This document shows, in pieces, positions 22,250 to 35,769 of a stretch of DNA of 64,000 nucleotides (the stretch's first letter is position 1; each line of letters opens with the position of its first letter). Source of the stretch: Hypoxylon rubiginosum (lineage: Eukaryota > Ascomycota > Sordariomycetes > Xylariales > Hypoxylaceae). The stretch spans positions 1,488,001-1,552,000 of the forward strand of contig CADCXA010000031.1 of assembly GCA_902806565.1 (NCBI GenBank), given 5' to 3'. The position numbers were made by a program, and so were the translations under genes. The notes below the pieces were generated by a model, which saw only the letters and a list, made by a program, of their open reading frames with translations, made no database searches and had not been told where the DNA came from.

Positions 22250-25200
22250 CTTAGTCGTGACTATAACTGAGAACACAGACAAGTAAGAGGGGTTTCTCAA
22301 ACGTAGACGACAACGTACACGGCGCTGGGATGGATGGCGAAACGAGAGGCGTGTATGCTTATAACGCGATTTTGATGTAGACCTGTACTGGTAGAAGGTA
22401 GCTTCGGGTTCCTAATACCAGGGGGTGTTGTACTCGGTTATTACTGAGTAAGTGGTTTACTGAGTAAGAATCTGAGTGATGAGTGATAAAATTATGCACG
22501 ATTTGTAGATAAACCCTAAGAAGTGAGGGATTAATGTTCTCGATATCGCCGACCCTCGGCCCCGTTAGTGAGCTATCATTATCTGCCCTATGGCGTATTC
22601 GCCGCATCCGCCGCCACTCTGGTTCCCTCTGGTTCATCTGGTTCAGTGGCGCCTTTTGTGGATCCTCTGGATCACTTCCGGTGTTCCCCGGTCCGGGGTG
22701 CTGTGCCTAATGCCTGTGCCTAATGTGACCGGGAAATAAAACGTGCGTTCAGGAGTTCGGTAAAAGTAGAAAGTATTCCCGTAGTCAGTGCGGAGTACTG
22801 TACTCTGTAAGCGAACGAGACCCAATGGAGGAATATACAGAATCCCCAAAGGAGTAATTCCAGAATAGGGTTGACCAGCATCCGTCATTCGGGATCCGGC
22901 TCGAGCCGGGTGGTATTCTACTAGTCGAGGTACGTATCTACTAGCTTTAGGTCAGCGATTGGGTCTTGATATTAAAACCAAGGTCGAAGACACACACATC
23001 CTCGATAGCAACGGGCACGTACATGCAGGGCCCGCGACGGAATTAGCCCATCTCATAGTGAAACGGTCTGGTGAAATTGCCTTGCGTGTCTTAGAACGTT
23101 TCGGGGGGGAATGTCATACATAATCTGCTAGCAAGCGGCGGCATCATTCCGCGCCCACCTCAGCAAGCAGACCGCTCGACGAACTACCGCTGACGCGTCC
23201 CCGCCCGTAATCCTAGATGCGTCAGAGGGAACGCATGGGAGGGCACGTGGGACGCTTGCCGCAGGAAGTCTTACGGCAATAAAGCTGACAAGTCGAATAT
23301 GCTGACAGGGCTTCATTGGATCGAAATCTATAACGTAGGCAGGCTGGCTGATACAATAGAGGATTGTGATCAGGTAGACCGATTGTACAATTGCCGTATG
23401 TGGGATAGATTTTCGACTTTTTCCCGCGCATTTGAACCCGACTGATTCGGATTTCTTCCCGGCCCCGGTCAATGCAGACGCCCGACGCCTCAGCATCTCA
23501 CCCGACGACTTCGTTTTTTGTACCATGACCCCTGCTGTCAGGCTGTTCGAGTTCCTTGCCAATGTCTGTGCTGACCGAAAGTGATACGTCTCTTACCGCC
23601 CAAGGCATCCGACCAAACGACAAAGTCCTGCAAGATACCTAAATTCAGGTCAGACAGTACCAACTGCGTAGGCCGCAAGATGGGTACTCGATTCGGCTCT
23701 GATACGTACCATGTCAGCTTTCGACCGAGCTGCTTGTTTTGTGCAAAGCCCCGAATCTGATCTAGGTGACAACGATCTCAAATCGGTACTAATAATTACC
23801 ATCGGTCACGTGAGTCCAAGCCGATGCGTTCGTGGTCTCGTGACGCGCAGGATCGTGTTTCTTGCAGCCCCGAGCCGTACTCTCGGATCAACTTCAAACT
23901 TTGCATGCGGTGATCGGCAACTTTAGCGCCATTTTCCGACTGACTGCGGCCTCGAACAGCTCGGCTATCCACCCGTGACCTGCGAGACTACTGACAGACA
24001 TCCGGTCTGTTTAATTCGCCGAGCAATTTGATGATAAAAGACCGTGAATGTGTAACGAAGAATTCCGGATGGTTCGATCTCTCAAACACAATTGCTGTAC
24101 CACGTTGAATACCTGGCATTAGATTCGGTGACACCCTCTCCGCGCCGAAGTCGTTTGCCGGATCGTATGTACATCTGCGATGTCCATTGAAGATATCAAG
24201 AGCTCCCTCGGTGAGATAGTCGCTATCGAGATGCTGAACTTATTCTGGTGTCCTCGATCGATCACGAAATGGCCTGTATGTCCCCATGCAGCTTTGAGGA
24301 TATGGGAGATTGTATTCGTAATATCTCCAACGCGTGTCTTGCTGTTAAGAGGTTGCGTTACCTACACGGGTGGTTATTCAAGCAGTCAAGAGAATGATTC
24401 TGAGAATTGATCGTTTTATAAGAAATAACCCAGCTGATATCGGCTAATGCCACGAACAGAGCATAAAGAGCGAGAAATGCTGTTCATATATACGGAAAAG
24501 AAATACCCTACCAGGGTCAAAGAGCACTCTTCCACGAAGAACAGAGGGCAAAATGTTGACCACGTGTAAATTAGAGTCGGCGTAAAACGGAGCCATTCGT
24601 CTCGTGCAAAGGGACTGTAGAATGAAGTTCAGCCTCCGAGTAAACTCCAAGGCTCAGAATTAAGTTGATATCGCCTGTCCATCTTCACTGACATCACCTC
24701 ACCAATGAGGGTGCTTACCAGCACTCTGGGACGCCTGAGGAGTATAGTCTGTGACACATACCATGACGTCTATGATGTACGAAATCGACATTACCGTCCC
24801 GAAAATAGATTCAAGGCTATCACGATACGAGGTCCATGATAGAAGCAAGCCCGCCTGATCAATCCGAGGCAAATCAGTTTCCAAGTCCGGCGCTCCCGCA
24901 CCAATCGCGTGCTGAATAGCCCAGAGTGTCGCTTCGAGAGTTTCGCCGTGATGGTCGCCTTCGTTTCATTGGAAGCACACGTTCCCCTCCTGACCTAAAG
25001 GGAATACTCGGAGGTTTCGTGAGTTGTGATTCGCTATGCTAGCCAACTCTTGACGTCTTCGTTTCTAAATTCGGCTTCAGCTCGGAGTCGTTACATGCGA
25101 CAGACGAAGGCGTCGGCGACGTTTAGGTACTCTAATAGGCGTGAGGAATGCCAATCTTAACAGGCGTATCAAGACTTGGGTCTCATGGTAGTGCATTTTT

Positions 25201-28200
25201 AAGATTATTAGCGACGGTATTTGGCTTTGGCCGCTTAAGTTGAAAGCGTAGCTTAATATCATATATAATACTTCCCATCTCTCAGGGAAAGATTATACTC
25301 ACATTTTCACAAATCAGCATAGCCGGAGCAGTCAATAGAGGCTATAGGCTAGGGTGTCCTAGTTTCCTCTTGTTTCTATAGTTGCAGATACACGTATCAA
25401 AGACTTCGGCAGACGGAGTATCTCAGATAGTTTCGATTTCTCGTCGACTTTTGCGTTGCTTGGATAGCCATACATAGAAATTTCGGCGTACCTCGTCTCA
25501 TGTTAGATATGGTGCTTCAATCCGCGTAGTTCGCACTTGTCTGGTTTTGATGTAACTTACCGCATCTAGGCCAGGCCTATATAGCATGCTTAGAAACATC
25601 GCAGTCACATGAAAGAAGACTGCGTGTCTTCTGCCAGACAGAGCCTCGTGTGTCCCTGTGAGTGGTGTTTTTCTTGGTATCAAACTTTTCGCCTTGCCTC
25701 CTAAAGAGGAGTTCAGACGGCGAACTTCCTTGTTAGGGTGTCGGCTTCATTTTTTCATTGTAGAACCAATCGATATTGACGCCCCTCATGGAGAGGAAAC
25801 AGGCCTGTCCGGTATCCAGCTCATCTCATCTGGCTTAGGCCCCTCTTACGCGTGATAAAGTATTCGTATCGTCAATTTTTGGAGAAATTCTATCGGTCAA
25901 GAGAACATCATTGATGGGACTCGAATACAAAGACAAGTCCTAGATGGTTGAAAATAGAAACACAGAGTTTCCAGGAACACGCCAGATGTTTCTACTACTC
26001 TCACTATAGCTCAGCTTGGAAACCCGACTACGTACCTCCTAGTTGTCTAGCTCCGGCATCGCGATGCCGTTTTGGTATTGTCGGGCTTCTAATTACTCCT
26101 TGGGGTAGGAATCGGTATTCCGATGCCGAGTTTGTCATTCGCAAGTATGACAGTCCGAAAATGGTATCCGAGAGGGTGAGATGATTTGTAAATGTAGCAT
26201 CGTATTCGAGACACCCTGATTAGTATAGCGGTTTAGGTAAGCACAGTATAACGGAACAAACAATGCCCATCCGCAAGGCGCCACAAGAGCCTTCTCTCTG
26301 GTTTCAGCAGTGTCTCGATGAATGTTAACTTTACGTTTTAGATAGCAATGCTGCACCTGAGATGAGATCAAATTGAGAAACATTACGAGGCGTTAGACTG
26401 GTGTACATGGCAAATTTCCCATTAGATGTGTATTTATTGATTCCAGAGGGAGTTGAGCTGTGGCTTAACACCCTGATATCAGAAATATGATGTCAGGGGA
26501 TTGTTAGCATTAGAGAAAACAAGGATATATAGCTCTTCGAAGAAAAGATGCGTACATGACCCAACTGGACCGGCCGGCGAAGTTCATCCGGATCATTTCT
26601 AGCGGACTATAGGGTGATACAATGAATACGAACTCGCCAATTGGAGTTGACAATGAGGTATCCTTTTCTAGGTACCTACATAAGCCTCAATAAATCAAGA
26701 CACCCAGTGGGGCGCTATTAATGGTAGGTATTTAACTCAAATTCTGAAGTAGGACAATAGAATTCATACAATGCTAGGATAGCCCCTATTTTAAAACTCC
26801 GTGGATGAGTGAGCACCACGGCTGGAGATCTGCGATAGCACTTCGTCTCGATAGTACGTCATCATTCGTGTGAGAGATAATGCACTCCGTAGGTCCTAGA
26901 CTATGTTCCGAGGCGCTTCCGAGATAATTCAGTCCATCAACGTCTATCCCTCGAATCGATCATCGAGTCTTTCAGGACAGTAGATTCCCAGCAAGATCAA
27001 GAGCTTTTGGACGATAGCTTTGGCCCGGAATTGATCTAGTTCCATGCACTTTGCTCTTGATACCCTCTATGTTTCGAGCTGCTGAGCCTGCATCTACGTC
27101 CTGGCAGGCATTTGTTCTTGACCATCTGCCACGTATCGCTATCATCAAGGACCGATCTGTCGTACTTTGTGGGCTGTCTTGTTATCGTAATATAGTGGAG
27201 TTGGAGATGTAGGCTTGGGGCGGACGGTCAATGGGCGAATGTCAACAGCATTCGAAGCATCCGAGGTGAGGATCCAATCCTTCATCCGATCCCTACTTCT
27301 CTACTTGTCGTTTATAGGTAGCTTGTCGTCTTATTTCCCTTAAAGGTCCGATATATAGTATCTGGATTCCGGCCACGAATAGTCGTGAGGTAGGGTAATG
27401 GAATGTCCAACATGATCGCCCCCATGCCTTGGACAATAGGGGCCAAAGATGCCGGGAGGTTGAGAGAGGAATGGGAGCACGTCTCCTATTCTAGTTGTCG
27501 CTTCGTTCTCTGCTAGGCGATTTCCTGTTGGCGCGTACTTCGACCCTTGTCCACCCTACGCAAACCTAGAAGCCGAAGTTAGAAGTTATTTCGAATTCAA
27601 AAGGTAATGAAACTGACATCGGTTGGAGGAGAAATTGTCAGATATCTATCGCAAATCTTAAAACTAATCTCATGTCTCAATCTGAGACGTAGTCCATGAT
27701 TGAGCTATGCTTACTGCGAGTCCTCAACCCAGAACTCCTCAGTTCAACGCTTGCGCACTCAATTTTCCCATATGAGTTTCCAACCACATTCGGCTGAGAT
27801 GCCTGTATCTGCGCCTTATCCGGAGATGAGTTCGGCAATCGAGCTTGAGTTATTACAGCGTTGAGAGTAGACGCTGTGAATGGCTTTCAGAATTATCGTG
27901 AGGGGAGATTCCAACAATTTAACTCGATTTGAACGAAGCCGAGTTGAGAGGTCTCGCCCCTTTGATCACCTCACACGTTTCCAAAGGAATGCCGAGAGTC
28001 ACTAGTGAGGATCCGCTTTGCTAACCTCGTGCCTCGCAGACAACCATTCAACCGTTCAACCCCTGCTGCAGGGTCCTGCCAAGCCCATCCTGAGCTCGAG
28101 AACTGCCAAGTGGTGGATCGACAGTCGATAAGCCCTGTTTTCTTATTTTGGTAATTGACTTCCTCTCAGCTTTAACTTGCAGATAGGAACCACTGAATTC

Positions 28201-31200
28201 TGGAGAGGGGTCGACTCAACCCGCCGACGAAGATGGATCTCTTTATCAAGTTGAATTGTTGAAAAGGCAGACTGAAGGACGGAATATCCACCCTATCGTC
28301 ATTTGCGGCTTATCGGAAAGGAAGCCTTCGAACCCCTGTAGTACACCTATCGCCCAGCCCCGGAACCACAATACCATTGCCCACTGCGACGGAGTGGGCG
28401 GAGTGGTTGGGTGGATGTGTTTTCCGGTATCATTCTCGAAGATGCAGTCTTCTTGCTAGCCAGTATCAGACTTGGCTGAGGAAAATCGCACTCCAGAAGA
28501 TGGCACATTCCAATGCCGCCGGTTGAGATAATACTCCGGCGAATCCGCGCGGGCTATATATTGCCGCCAGACGAAATCAAGAATGTGATTTTGGTGCAAT
28601 GTCTGTCTTCGCCATATCGTTGGAGACTTGCCTAAGGCGTAATTGTAGGCAGGTTACGGATATCCGACTTCGAGGGATCACGTCGACAGTTGTGCAGCGT
28701 TGCCTACTCAAAAAGCGAGGATCCTCTCTAGGAGACAAGATGACGGCGTCTCTTTCGAGTTACACCCTCGCTTTCTCTTCGAATGTTGGGGGATAGATGC
28801 TACATCTTATGGTTCCTGCGAGGACCGATCGCGGGTCTCCTAACTTCAGAACCTGGGACGTTGACCACGAACCTCACATGTGAAAAGTTGGTGGGATATT
28901 CGGGTGCTGGCCATCAGCTCGGCTCCTTTCTGGATTCGGTTCCAACGGTCATGCCCTCGCCAGGACGACGACCGGCCTCCCTAAACGAGCCTGTGTAGCA
29001 TGGAAGAACTTTGGCTGAGAAATGCCTTCGTATAGGCACGTACTTCGAAATCCTGATGAAAAATTGCTGATTTTATGAGTTTGCTAAGCGATTGGAGAGC
29101 CTTGGCGAATGTCAATTTCAATTGGGGATATCGGGCCAAGGGTCATTATAACTAGAATCCCGCTCAAAGAAAAAGACTGCTTACCTTGGCTTTATCATCT
29201 TAGGAAAAACTATCAACTCCGGGGATTTGTAAAAGCCACGAGACTGCTCATCACCCAGGACGAGTCTCCGCGATTGAAAGTTGGACGGGCGGCGGCATTC
29301 TTAAACTGGAAAATATAACTCAGCAGGGGAGAAAATAGTGAATTCAGAATGAGCTACGTACGCCGAGCAAAGAAGGAAAGCGGCGATCTCTGAGGACTGA
29401 GAATTGGGTTAGCGCGGAGGCAAAGTCCTAGTGGCACTAGGCAAGGGTAAAAGCGAACGACTTGAGTATAGACAACCTCGAGACGACAATTCCCTCACCA
29501 TAAGGGGTCGCCGACGGTGTTTTCTTCAACCCCTTTGCAACTACATCACTTCTCTTAGTACGCTAATATTCTTGGCTGACTTACTTGGCAGGATGACACG
29601 TAAGCGAGGATTTGGCATCTAACTGATAATGCTGTCCCCGTGACTCTCGTCTGGGCGTGATGCTCTGATGGATGATCTGGATCAAACGAACGGGGTAGCC
29701 GAGGGCTTTTAGGGAAGAATCTATAACGCTGTCTCTGAATTCTTTAAGCCGAAACGGCGAACTAATCTTGCGCGCCGGTCAAGATCTAGCCCACGATACT
29801 GATCACAAATGAACTTGGAGATCAAATGACCGATACAGATGCGACGCAATACTCGAACGATGCCTTTGAAATACGATTTTGATTAAGCAATGTCGCTCAC
29901 TATTAACAATACAGCTGGAGACGTATCGCCAACTACTGAATACGGCAATCCCATGCGAGACATCAAGCCCTACGAACATCGTCCGGTTCACTTATACCGA
30001 ACCAATATGGGGTTGATTCGTCCAATTTTGATATACACATGTATCGGTGGCTTTTCCCTGCTGCTTTTTGCCCGAGGCTAATCTCATTACGTGACCGCTA
30101 GCCGTGGAAGCCCGCATGACGTGCGTTAACGATTCTAATATTAGCGCCATAAAGCTACTATATGTAGGAATGGGGAGAGCTGAGTTCCACAAAGACTCCC
30201 CAGTTAATGTGGCTTTAGGTTACACGGCGTTCGACGGTTGCAATTTTCCTCGGCTGAAAGTTCAAAGAGACCCTTCGCCTTGCAGCCCGAGAAATCCCCA
30301 GACATCCAGCATTACCTATTCAGGGGTGGGGAGAAGACCATACATAGCATTCGGGGGTCGGAATGGAGCTTCGATCGAAGATCGCGAACCATCGCTGGAG
30401 CTTCGGGGATCGGGATGCCCAGCAAACCGGATCGTGAACGGTTTGAGCTTGGGGTTAACTGCGTATGCCGGTCCCGCTAGAGTACGTAGCTCTGATTCCT
30501 GCGCTGCATCATTTGTCATCTCTAGGTCTAGATCACCAGTCCCGGGGTAGAATTATACCGCAGCAGCACCAAGAGTCTGGAATTCCACCTCCCCACCCCC
30601 ACGCCCCTTTGGATTACCAGGCCTCGCAGTATAGACCCCTGCATTACACACGTGTTGATGCAAGCGTGCAGACGATCCAGACTCAGTCTCGCCCACGTAC
30701 TCGGGTCCGAATGGCCTTAAGCGGCATTACTCAGACCGATCTCCTACACCTGTGTCCCAAAAGCTCGACAGCCCTCCAATGAAGTCTACCAGGTCTGCTC
30801 GACGCGTGCAACGATCGCGGTATATCGAATGAAGTCCCCACCTAACAAGGTCAAGGCCCCCAGGATCGGTGATGTGGTAAGAAGGTTATTTTGCTCGATC
30901 CTGTCAGCAGAGCCGCAGCCCCCCACAGCAGTTAGCAAGCAGTTTCCACGTAAGGTCTCGTATTAAAGATCAACAAGGCCAATATTCTTCCCAACGGGCC
31001 ATACCTTCTGCCTTTGCTTATTCTCATGAATCTCCTTTGGAAACCGGCCTGGGTTTTAGGAGCTTCTTTCTCACGATCTCTCGGTGAATGTGGAGAAAAC
31101 GGAGGATACCACCCAATCGCTAGCTGCTACGACGCGAGCAGAGCCGCAGACATAGGGCTTGGCAGAAGCAACTTGTTTTTTTCTTCTTCTTGGCTTCCTT

Positions 31201-31355
31201 GCTGTCCCGTTTCATTCTGGGTTAGCTCTTTGGCCGCGGTTGTTAACCCCAACGTGCCTTGGCTAAAAGGTAGCCAATCAGGGGCATCTCCGTCGCTTAT
31301 CCGAACCACTCCCGCGTGCATTTCCAATCATAAAGCGTACATAATTTTATGAATA

Positions 31356-31410
31356 CCCCGGAGTTTAGCTGTGGCTAGTGTAACTGAGGCTCGCCAACGC
31401 CCCGGAGTTA
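31356..31410 (+). repeat. pair of CCCCGGAGTT direct repeats
   Basis: ccccggagtt occurs at 31356-31365 and again at 31400-31409 in the same orientation. A related cccggagttta is at 49748-49758. Confidence 0.5.
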
Positions 31411-32224
31411 CAGGAATGTGGGACGGACTCGCAGAATACAGCCATCTATGACATAGTGCATCGATTCCCCCCCATTGCCACGTTACAACCTATGAGAAGA
31501 CGAGATTGGACCGACGGTGATTGCGCTGGCGATCACACGCCAGCTCGCCCAGCTCTACAACTGAGGAGGGTCCGAACAGGTGCCCAACCTGCCAATGGGC
31601 GAGACCTTTCCCTTGCAGCTTTAATGACTGAGCAGCTGAGCCGAATAGGAGTTTTGAACATCCGTGGAGCTCGGGTCCGACTTTATCGAGATAGGCTCTC
31701 ATTTTGCGAGACATCCCGCTGAGCACCGAAAGAGCTAGGCCGCCTGTGATTAGCTGGATTATAGTAATTTCAAGCAATTTTAATCAAGTTAATGGAGGCT
31801 AACGTCCCAATGTTACCTCCCGCTCGTGAGGGACCCGTGAATAATATCTGCCCGCAAAAAGATAATATTGCTCCCGCATGAATGCATCATCCCAACACTA
31901 CATCTACTTTGGTACACGACCTATCAGAGCTTGAGAGTTGCATTAATTAAACATGAGCCACACGCTTCGGGCATGTCGGTCGAGGCCGGGGATTTTTACG
32001 GACGAGAAACTCATGATCAATCATTGCTACGCTGAACTCGAGTCGCCGCCGTATCACCACTATGACAGGTGCGCTGCGACAAGGCATCTCCCGGCGAAAA
32101 GTGTTTACTGAAAATAGATGGGTCTAAATCGGGTGTGAATGGCGCCGATATCGAAGTCGCGAAATCTATTTTATCTCGAACCAACGCGCTCGGGTCTTGG
32201 ATTTGAAACTCAGCAACACATTCA

Positions 32225-32252
32225 CAGCATCTTCAGCATCAGCATCAGCATC
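32225..32252 (+). repeat. (CAGCAT)n tract in 5' region of the A-T-R gene
   Basis: cagcat/tcagca units repeat about four times. The region up to the ATG is C/T/A-rich with further loose repeats of catcatagac type, as in many fungal leaders. Confidence 0.7.
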
Positions 32253-32476
32253 TTCGACCTTTCCAGCATCTAGACCATCACCCTCCGAACAAATTCATAT
32301 ATCTTACTGACCTCCCTCCGCTTCATCAACTTAGATTTCCACTCATCATCCTCATAGACTTCACTCATCATAGACTTTATAGACTCATAGATTTCTAACA
32401 CTTTTTCTATATTACCCTTATTACTACCAAACATCTTTTCCAACCTCACAACTCCAACTTCACAACTCACATCACA

Positions 32477-35400
32477 ATGGCCCACCTTACCGAGAACCAC
32501 GTCCAAGAACTCTACAAGACCTTCGGCGAACTGAAGGTCCTCGACGACATCATCCGCCACAGAGCCGCAGACAGCCCTCCGGCTCCTATCTTCGGCTACC
32601 CCAGAAATGAGAACCTCAACGACTACGAGAAGTTCACTGGAAAGCAAATCAACGAGTTCGTTGACAGCGCCGTCAAGAACTTCATCCGATTGGGATTGAA
32701 ACCTGTAAGAAAAGACTACGAGGTACACGGGGAGCTTGAACTACAGACTAACCTATTTGCGAAGAACACGAGAGAGGTTGTCGGCCTCTTCGCCCAGTCG
32801 AATGTCGACTACCTTGTCACGCTCTTTGCGCTCAGCCGCATGGGCTACACCGTGCTATGTCTGTCCCTGCGACTGGCGCCGGTGGCTATCGTCAACCTGC
32901 TGAAGCAGACCGACTGCAACATCATCGTCCACGGGCAGACGCCCCAGATCGAGGCCACCATCGCGGCCGTCGACGAGCAGCGCCCGCTCAGGACGCTGCC
33001 CATCCCGTCCCGATCGCAGTACTCGGTGCCGGCCAATGAGGAGCCGTTCGTGCGCGAGTACGATCCCGATAAGGAAACTTTCGAGACCGCCATCATCCTG
33101 CACAGCTCCGGATCCACCGGGTTACCTAAGCCCATCCCCATCAGCCATCAGAGCCTGATGACGCACCCGGTCCAGGGCGCCGGATTGAACAATTTCGCTG
33201 TGCTGCCGCTGTACCACGTGTACGGCCTGTCGACCACGCTGCAGGCCATGTACATGCGGAAGACGGCCAACCTTTTCAGCTCGACCGTACCCATGACTAC
33301 GGAGAACCTTGTAACCGCGACCGGAGCGGTCAACCCAGAAGTCATTCACGTCGTTCCCTATTCGCTAGGTCTCCTGGCGGAGCAGCCGCGGGGTCTGGAG
33401 ATTCTGCGATCCGCCAAGATTGTTACGGCGGCTGGCTCGCGCACACCGGACGAGCTTGGCGACCGCCTGGTCAGGGAAGGAGTTAAATTTGGAGTGGTAT
33501 TCGGAACGTGAGTGGCTTGCTTACCTGCCTTTGCATTGCATGGCGTGAGATCGATCGATCGACAGGAACTGACATGTAATTTTTTTGTGCAGAACCGAAG
33601 CCGGATTGCTCGGCGACACCATGCGCCGGAGCACAGGAGATGACTCGTGGGATTACGTGCGCATCTATGCCAATGTCCGGAAATACGTCCAGATGGACCC
33701 GCTTGGCGACAACCAATTCGAGGCCGTCTATCTCCGGGGCCACCCCGGCCTGTTCGACAACGGTTCGGATTCGTGGCGCTCTAGGGACGTTTTCATTCCC
33801 CACCCCAGCCTCCCCGACGTCTGGAAGTATGTCACCCGTCTCGATGACCGAGTCACCCTCAGCAACGGAGAGAAGGTCCTCCCGCTACCCATCGAGGGAT
33901 GCATCCGCCAACACGAGTTCGTCCGCGAAGCCGTCGTCGTTGGTATTGACAAGCCCCTCCCTGGTGTATTGATCTTCAGGACCGAGACGTCCGACGACCT
34001 GACGGATGAAGCTTACGTCGAGGCTGTCTGGCCCACGATTGTGGAGGCCAACTCGCGCGCCGAGGCCTTTTCTCAGATTACTAAAGACATGGTCACCGTC
34101 TTGGGCTCTGATGTTCAATACCCCAGGACAGACAAAGGCATCGTTATCCGTGCGCAAGTATACCGCCACTTCGCCGACGAGATTGAAGACATGTACTCCA
34201 GACTTGACGACGGCACCGAAGGCACCCTCCGCTACGGCATTGAGGGCCTCGAAGGGTTCATCAAGGGCCTGTACGAGGACATCATGGGTACCACGCTGGA
34301 CTCCGTCGACACCGATTTCTTCACTGCTGGTATCGACAGTCTGAACGCCATCCAGATGCGACGAAGAATCCAGAAGACCCTCTACCTTGGCGGTTCCAAG
34401 CTCAGCAACAACGTCGTCTATGAGCGTGGAACTGTCCGGTCGCTGGCGCGACACCTGTACGCTCTCGCACAGGGTGGTGAAGATGAAGACGAAGACCGCG
34501 AGCCTCTCATGCACGAGCTCATCGACAAGTACTCCAAGTTCGGAGAGACAGTCGTAAGTAACCCTTCACTCATATTGCCTATACCTTACCTCCTAGACAT
34601 GATCGCAGATACTAACACGCTCCTAGGTCCTCACTGGTGCAACCGGTTCTCTGGGTGCGCACACGCTAGCTCAGATGGTTGCTAGCCCCGACATCCGAAA
34701 GATCTACTGCCTCGTCCGTGGCTCGGACCCGATGAGCCGAGTCAACGCGGCCCTCAAGGAGCGAGACCTGAAGCTGGACGCCCCCAGCAAGGTAGTCGCC
34801 CTGTCCGCCGACTTCAGCCGCGCCGACTTCGGTCTCAGCAAGGAGATCTACGAGCAGTTCCGCGTCGAGGTCTCCATGATCGTCCACCTCGCCTGGCCCG
34901 TCAACTTCAACATCCACCTACCTTCCTTCGAGCTCCACCTGGCGGGCCTGAACAACCTGCTCGCGCTCTCGCTCTCCGTGCACCACTCGGAGCCCGCGCG
35001 CCTCTACTTCGCCTCCTCGGTCTCGGCGGCCGAGAACACGCCCGCCCCGGCCCTCATCCCCGAGGCGCCCATCGAGGACTTCAGCCAGGCCACGCGCATG
35101 GGCTACGCGCAGTCCAAGCTGGTCGGCGAGTACATGGTGCTCAACGCTGCCCGCATCGGCGCCCGCGCCTACGTGCTGCGGACGGGCCAGGTCGTCGGCG
35201 ACAAGGACAACGGCCACTGGAACGAGGCCGAGTTCATCCCCTCGCTGATCCGGTCGGCGCTCTCGCTCAAGGCGCTCCCCATCCTGAACGAGGAGGTCTC
35301 GTGGCTGCCCGTCGACACGCTGGCGACCTCGCTCCTCGAGCTCGACCAGACGCTGCGCGCCGCCCCGCGCCCCTGCGCCATCGACCCCATCACCCCGCCC

Positions 35401-35769
35401 GTCTTCTACAACATGGTGAACCCGGCGCTGTTCGCGTGGGCCGACCTGCTGACGTCGCTCAAGGCGGCCGGCCTCGACTTCGAGCCCGTGCCGTTCGCGG
35501 ACTGGCTGCAGATGCTGCGGGACGACGACGCCCGCGGCAACGAGAAGCAGAACCCGGCCGTCAAGCTGGTCGGCTACTTCGAGCAGCGGTACGGCGCCAA
35601 CGTCGAGAACAGCTCGGCCAACAACACGGGCGGCATCGTCTTCGACACCAAGGTCCTCCAGCGCGACAGCCCCGTCATGCGCAAGCCCCCGCAGATCATC
35701 AAGGACGGCTACGTCAAGAAGTTCCTCGACAGGTGGCAGCGACGCTGGTCTCCCGTCACCTCTGCTTAA
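32477..35769 (+). CDS. NRPS-like carboxylic acid reductase, A-T-R
   Basis: Exons 32477-33507, 33593-34553 and 34627-35769 (introns 85 and 73 bp) give 1044 aa. A further 60-bp in-frame intron is likely at 32705-32764 (donor GTAAGA, branch GACTAAC, acceptor GAAG), which would give 1024 aa. Positions are for the longer form. A domain: HSSGSTGLPKP at about 209-219, YHVYGLS, and VVFGTTEAG rebuilt across the first intron. T domain: AGIDSL with serine about 593. R domain: VLTGATGSLGAH at about 665 (NADP-binding Rossmann turn) and YAQSK at about 824 (catalytic Tyr and Lys). There is no condensation domain. Enzymes of this type activate a free acid, load it on the carrier arm and release it reductively as an aldehyde or alcohol. 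It probably works alone or feeds the neighbouring alcohol dehydrogenase. Substrate unknown. Confidence 0.94.

Larger units (their letters stand above)
22250..32476. other. 10.2 kb stretch without supported genes (gene desert)
   Basis: Base composition looks ordinary (near half GC, by eye) and CA/TG dinucleotides are not depleted, so it does not resemble the RIP block at the end of the window. Open frames are all short (148 codons at most), scattered on both strands and without recognisable motifs. I see no terminal repeats, no tRNA and no transposase motif. It could be very old degraded sequence, regulatory sequence or non-coding RNA. Confidence 0.6.

Noticed and set aside
24699..24972. about 90 open codons on the minus strand ending at a GTATGT
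   Set aside because: It reads like protein, but stop-free runs of this length are expected several times in 10 kb at this composition, and no family is recognised.
30104..30550. 148-codon plus-strand frame in the desert
   Set aside because: No motifs, no codon bias like the neighbouring genes, and overlapping frames of similar quality.
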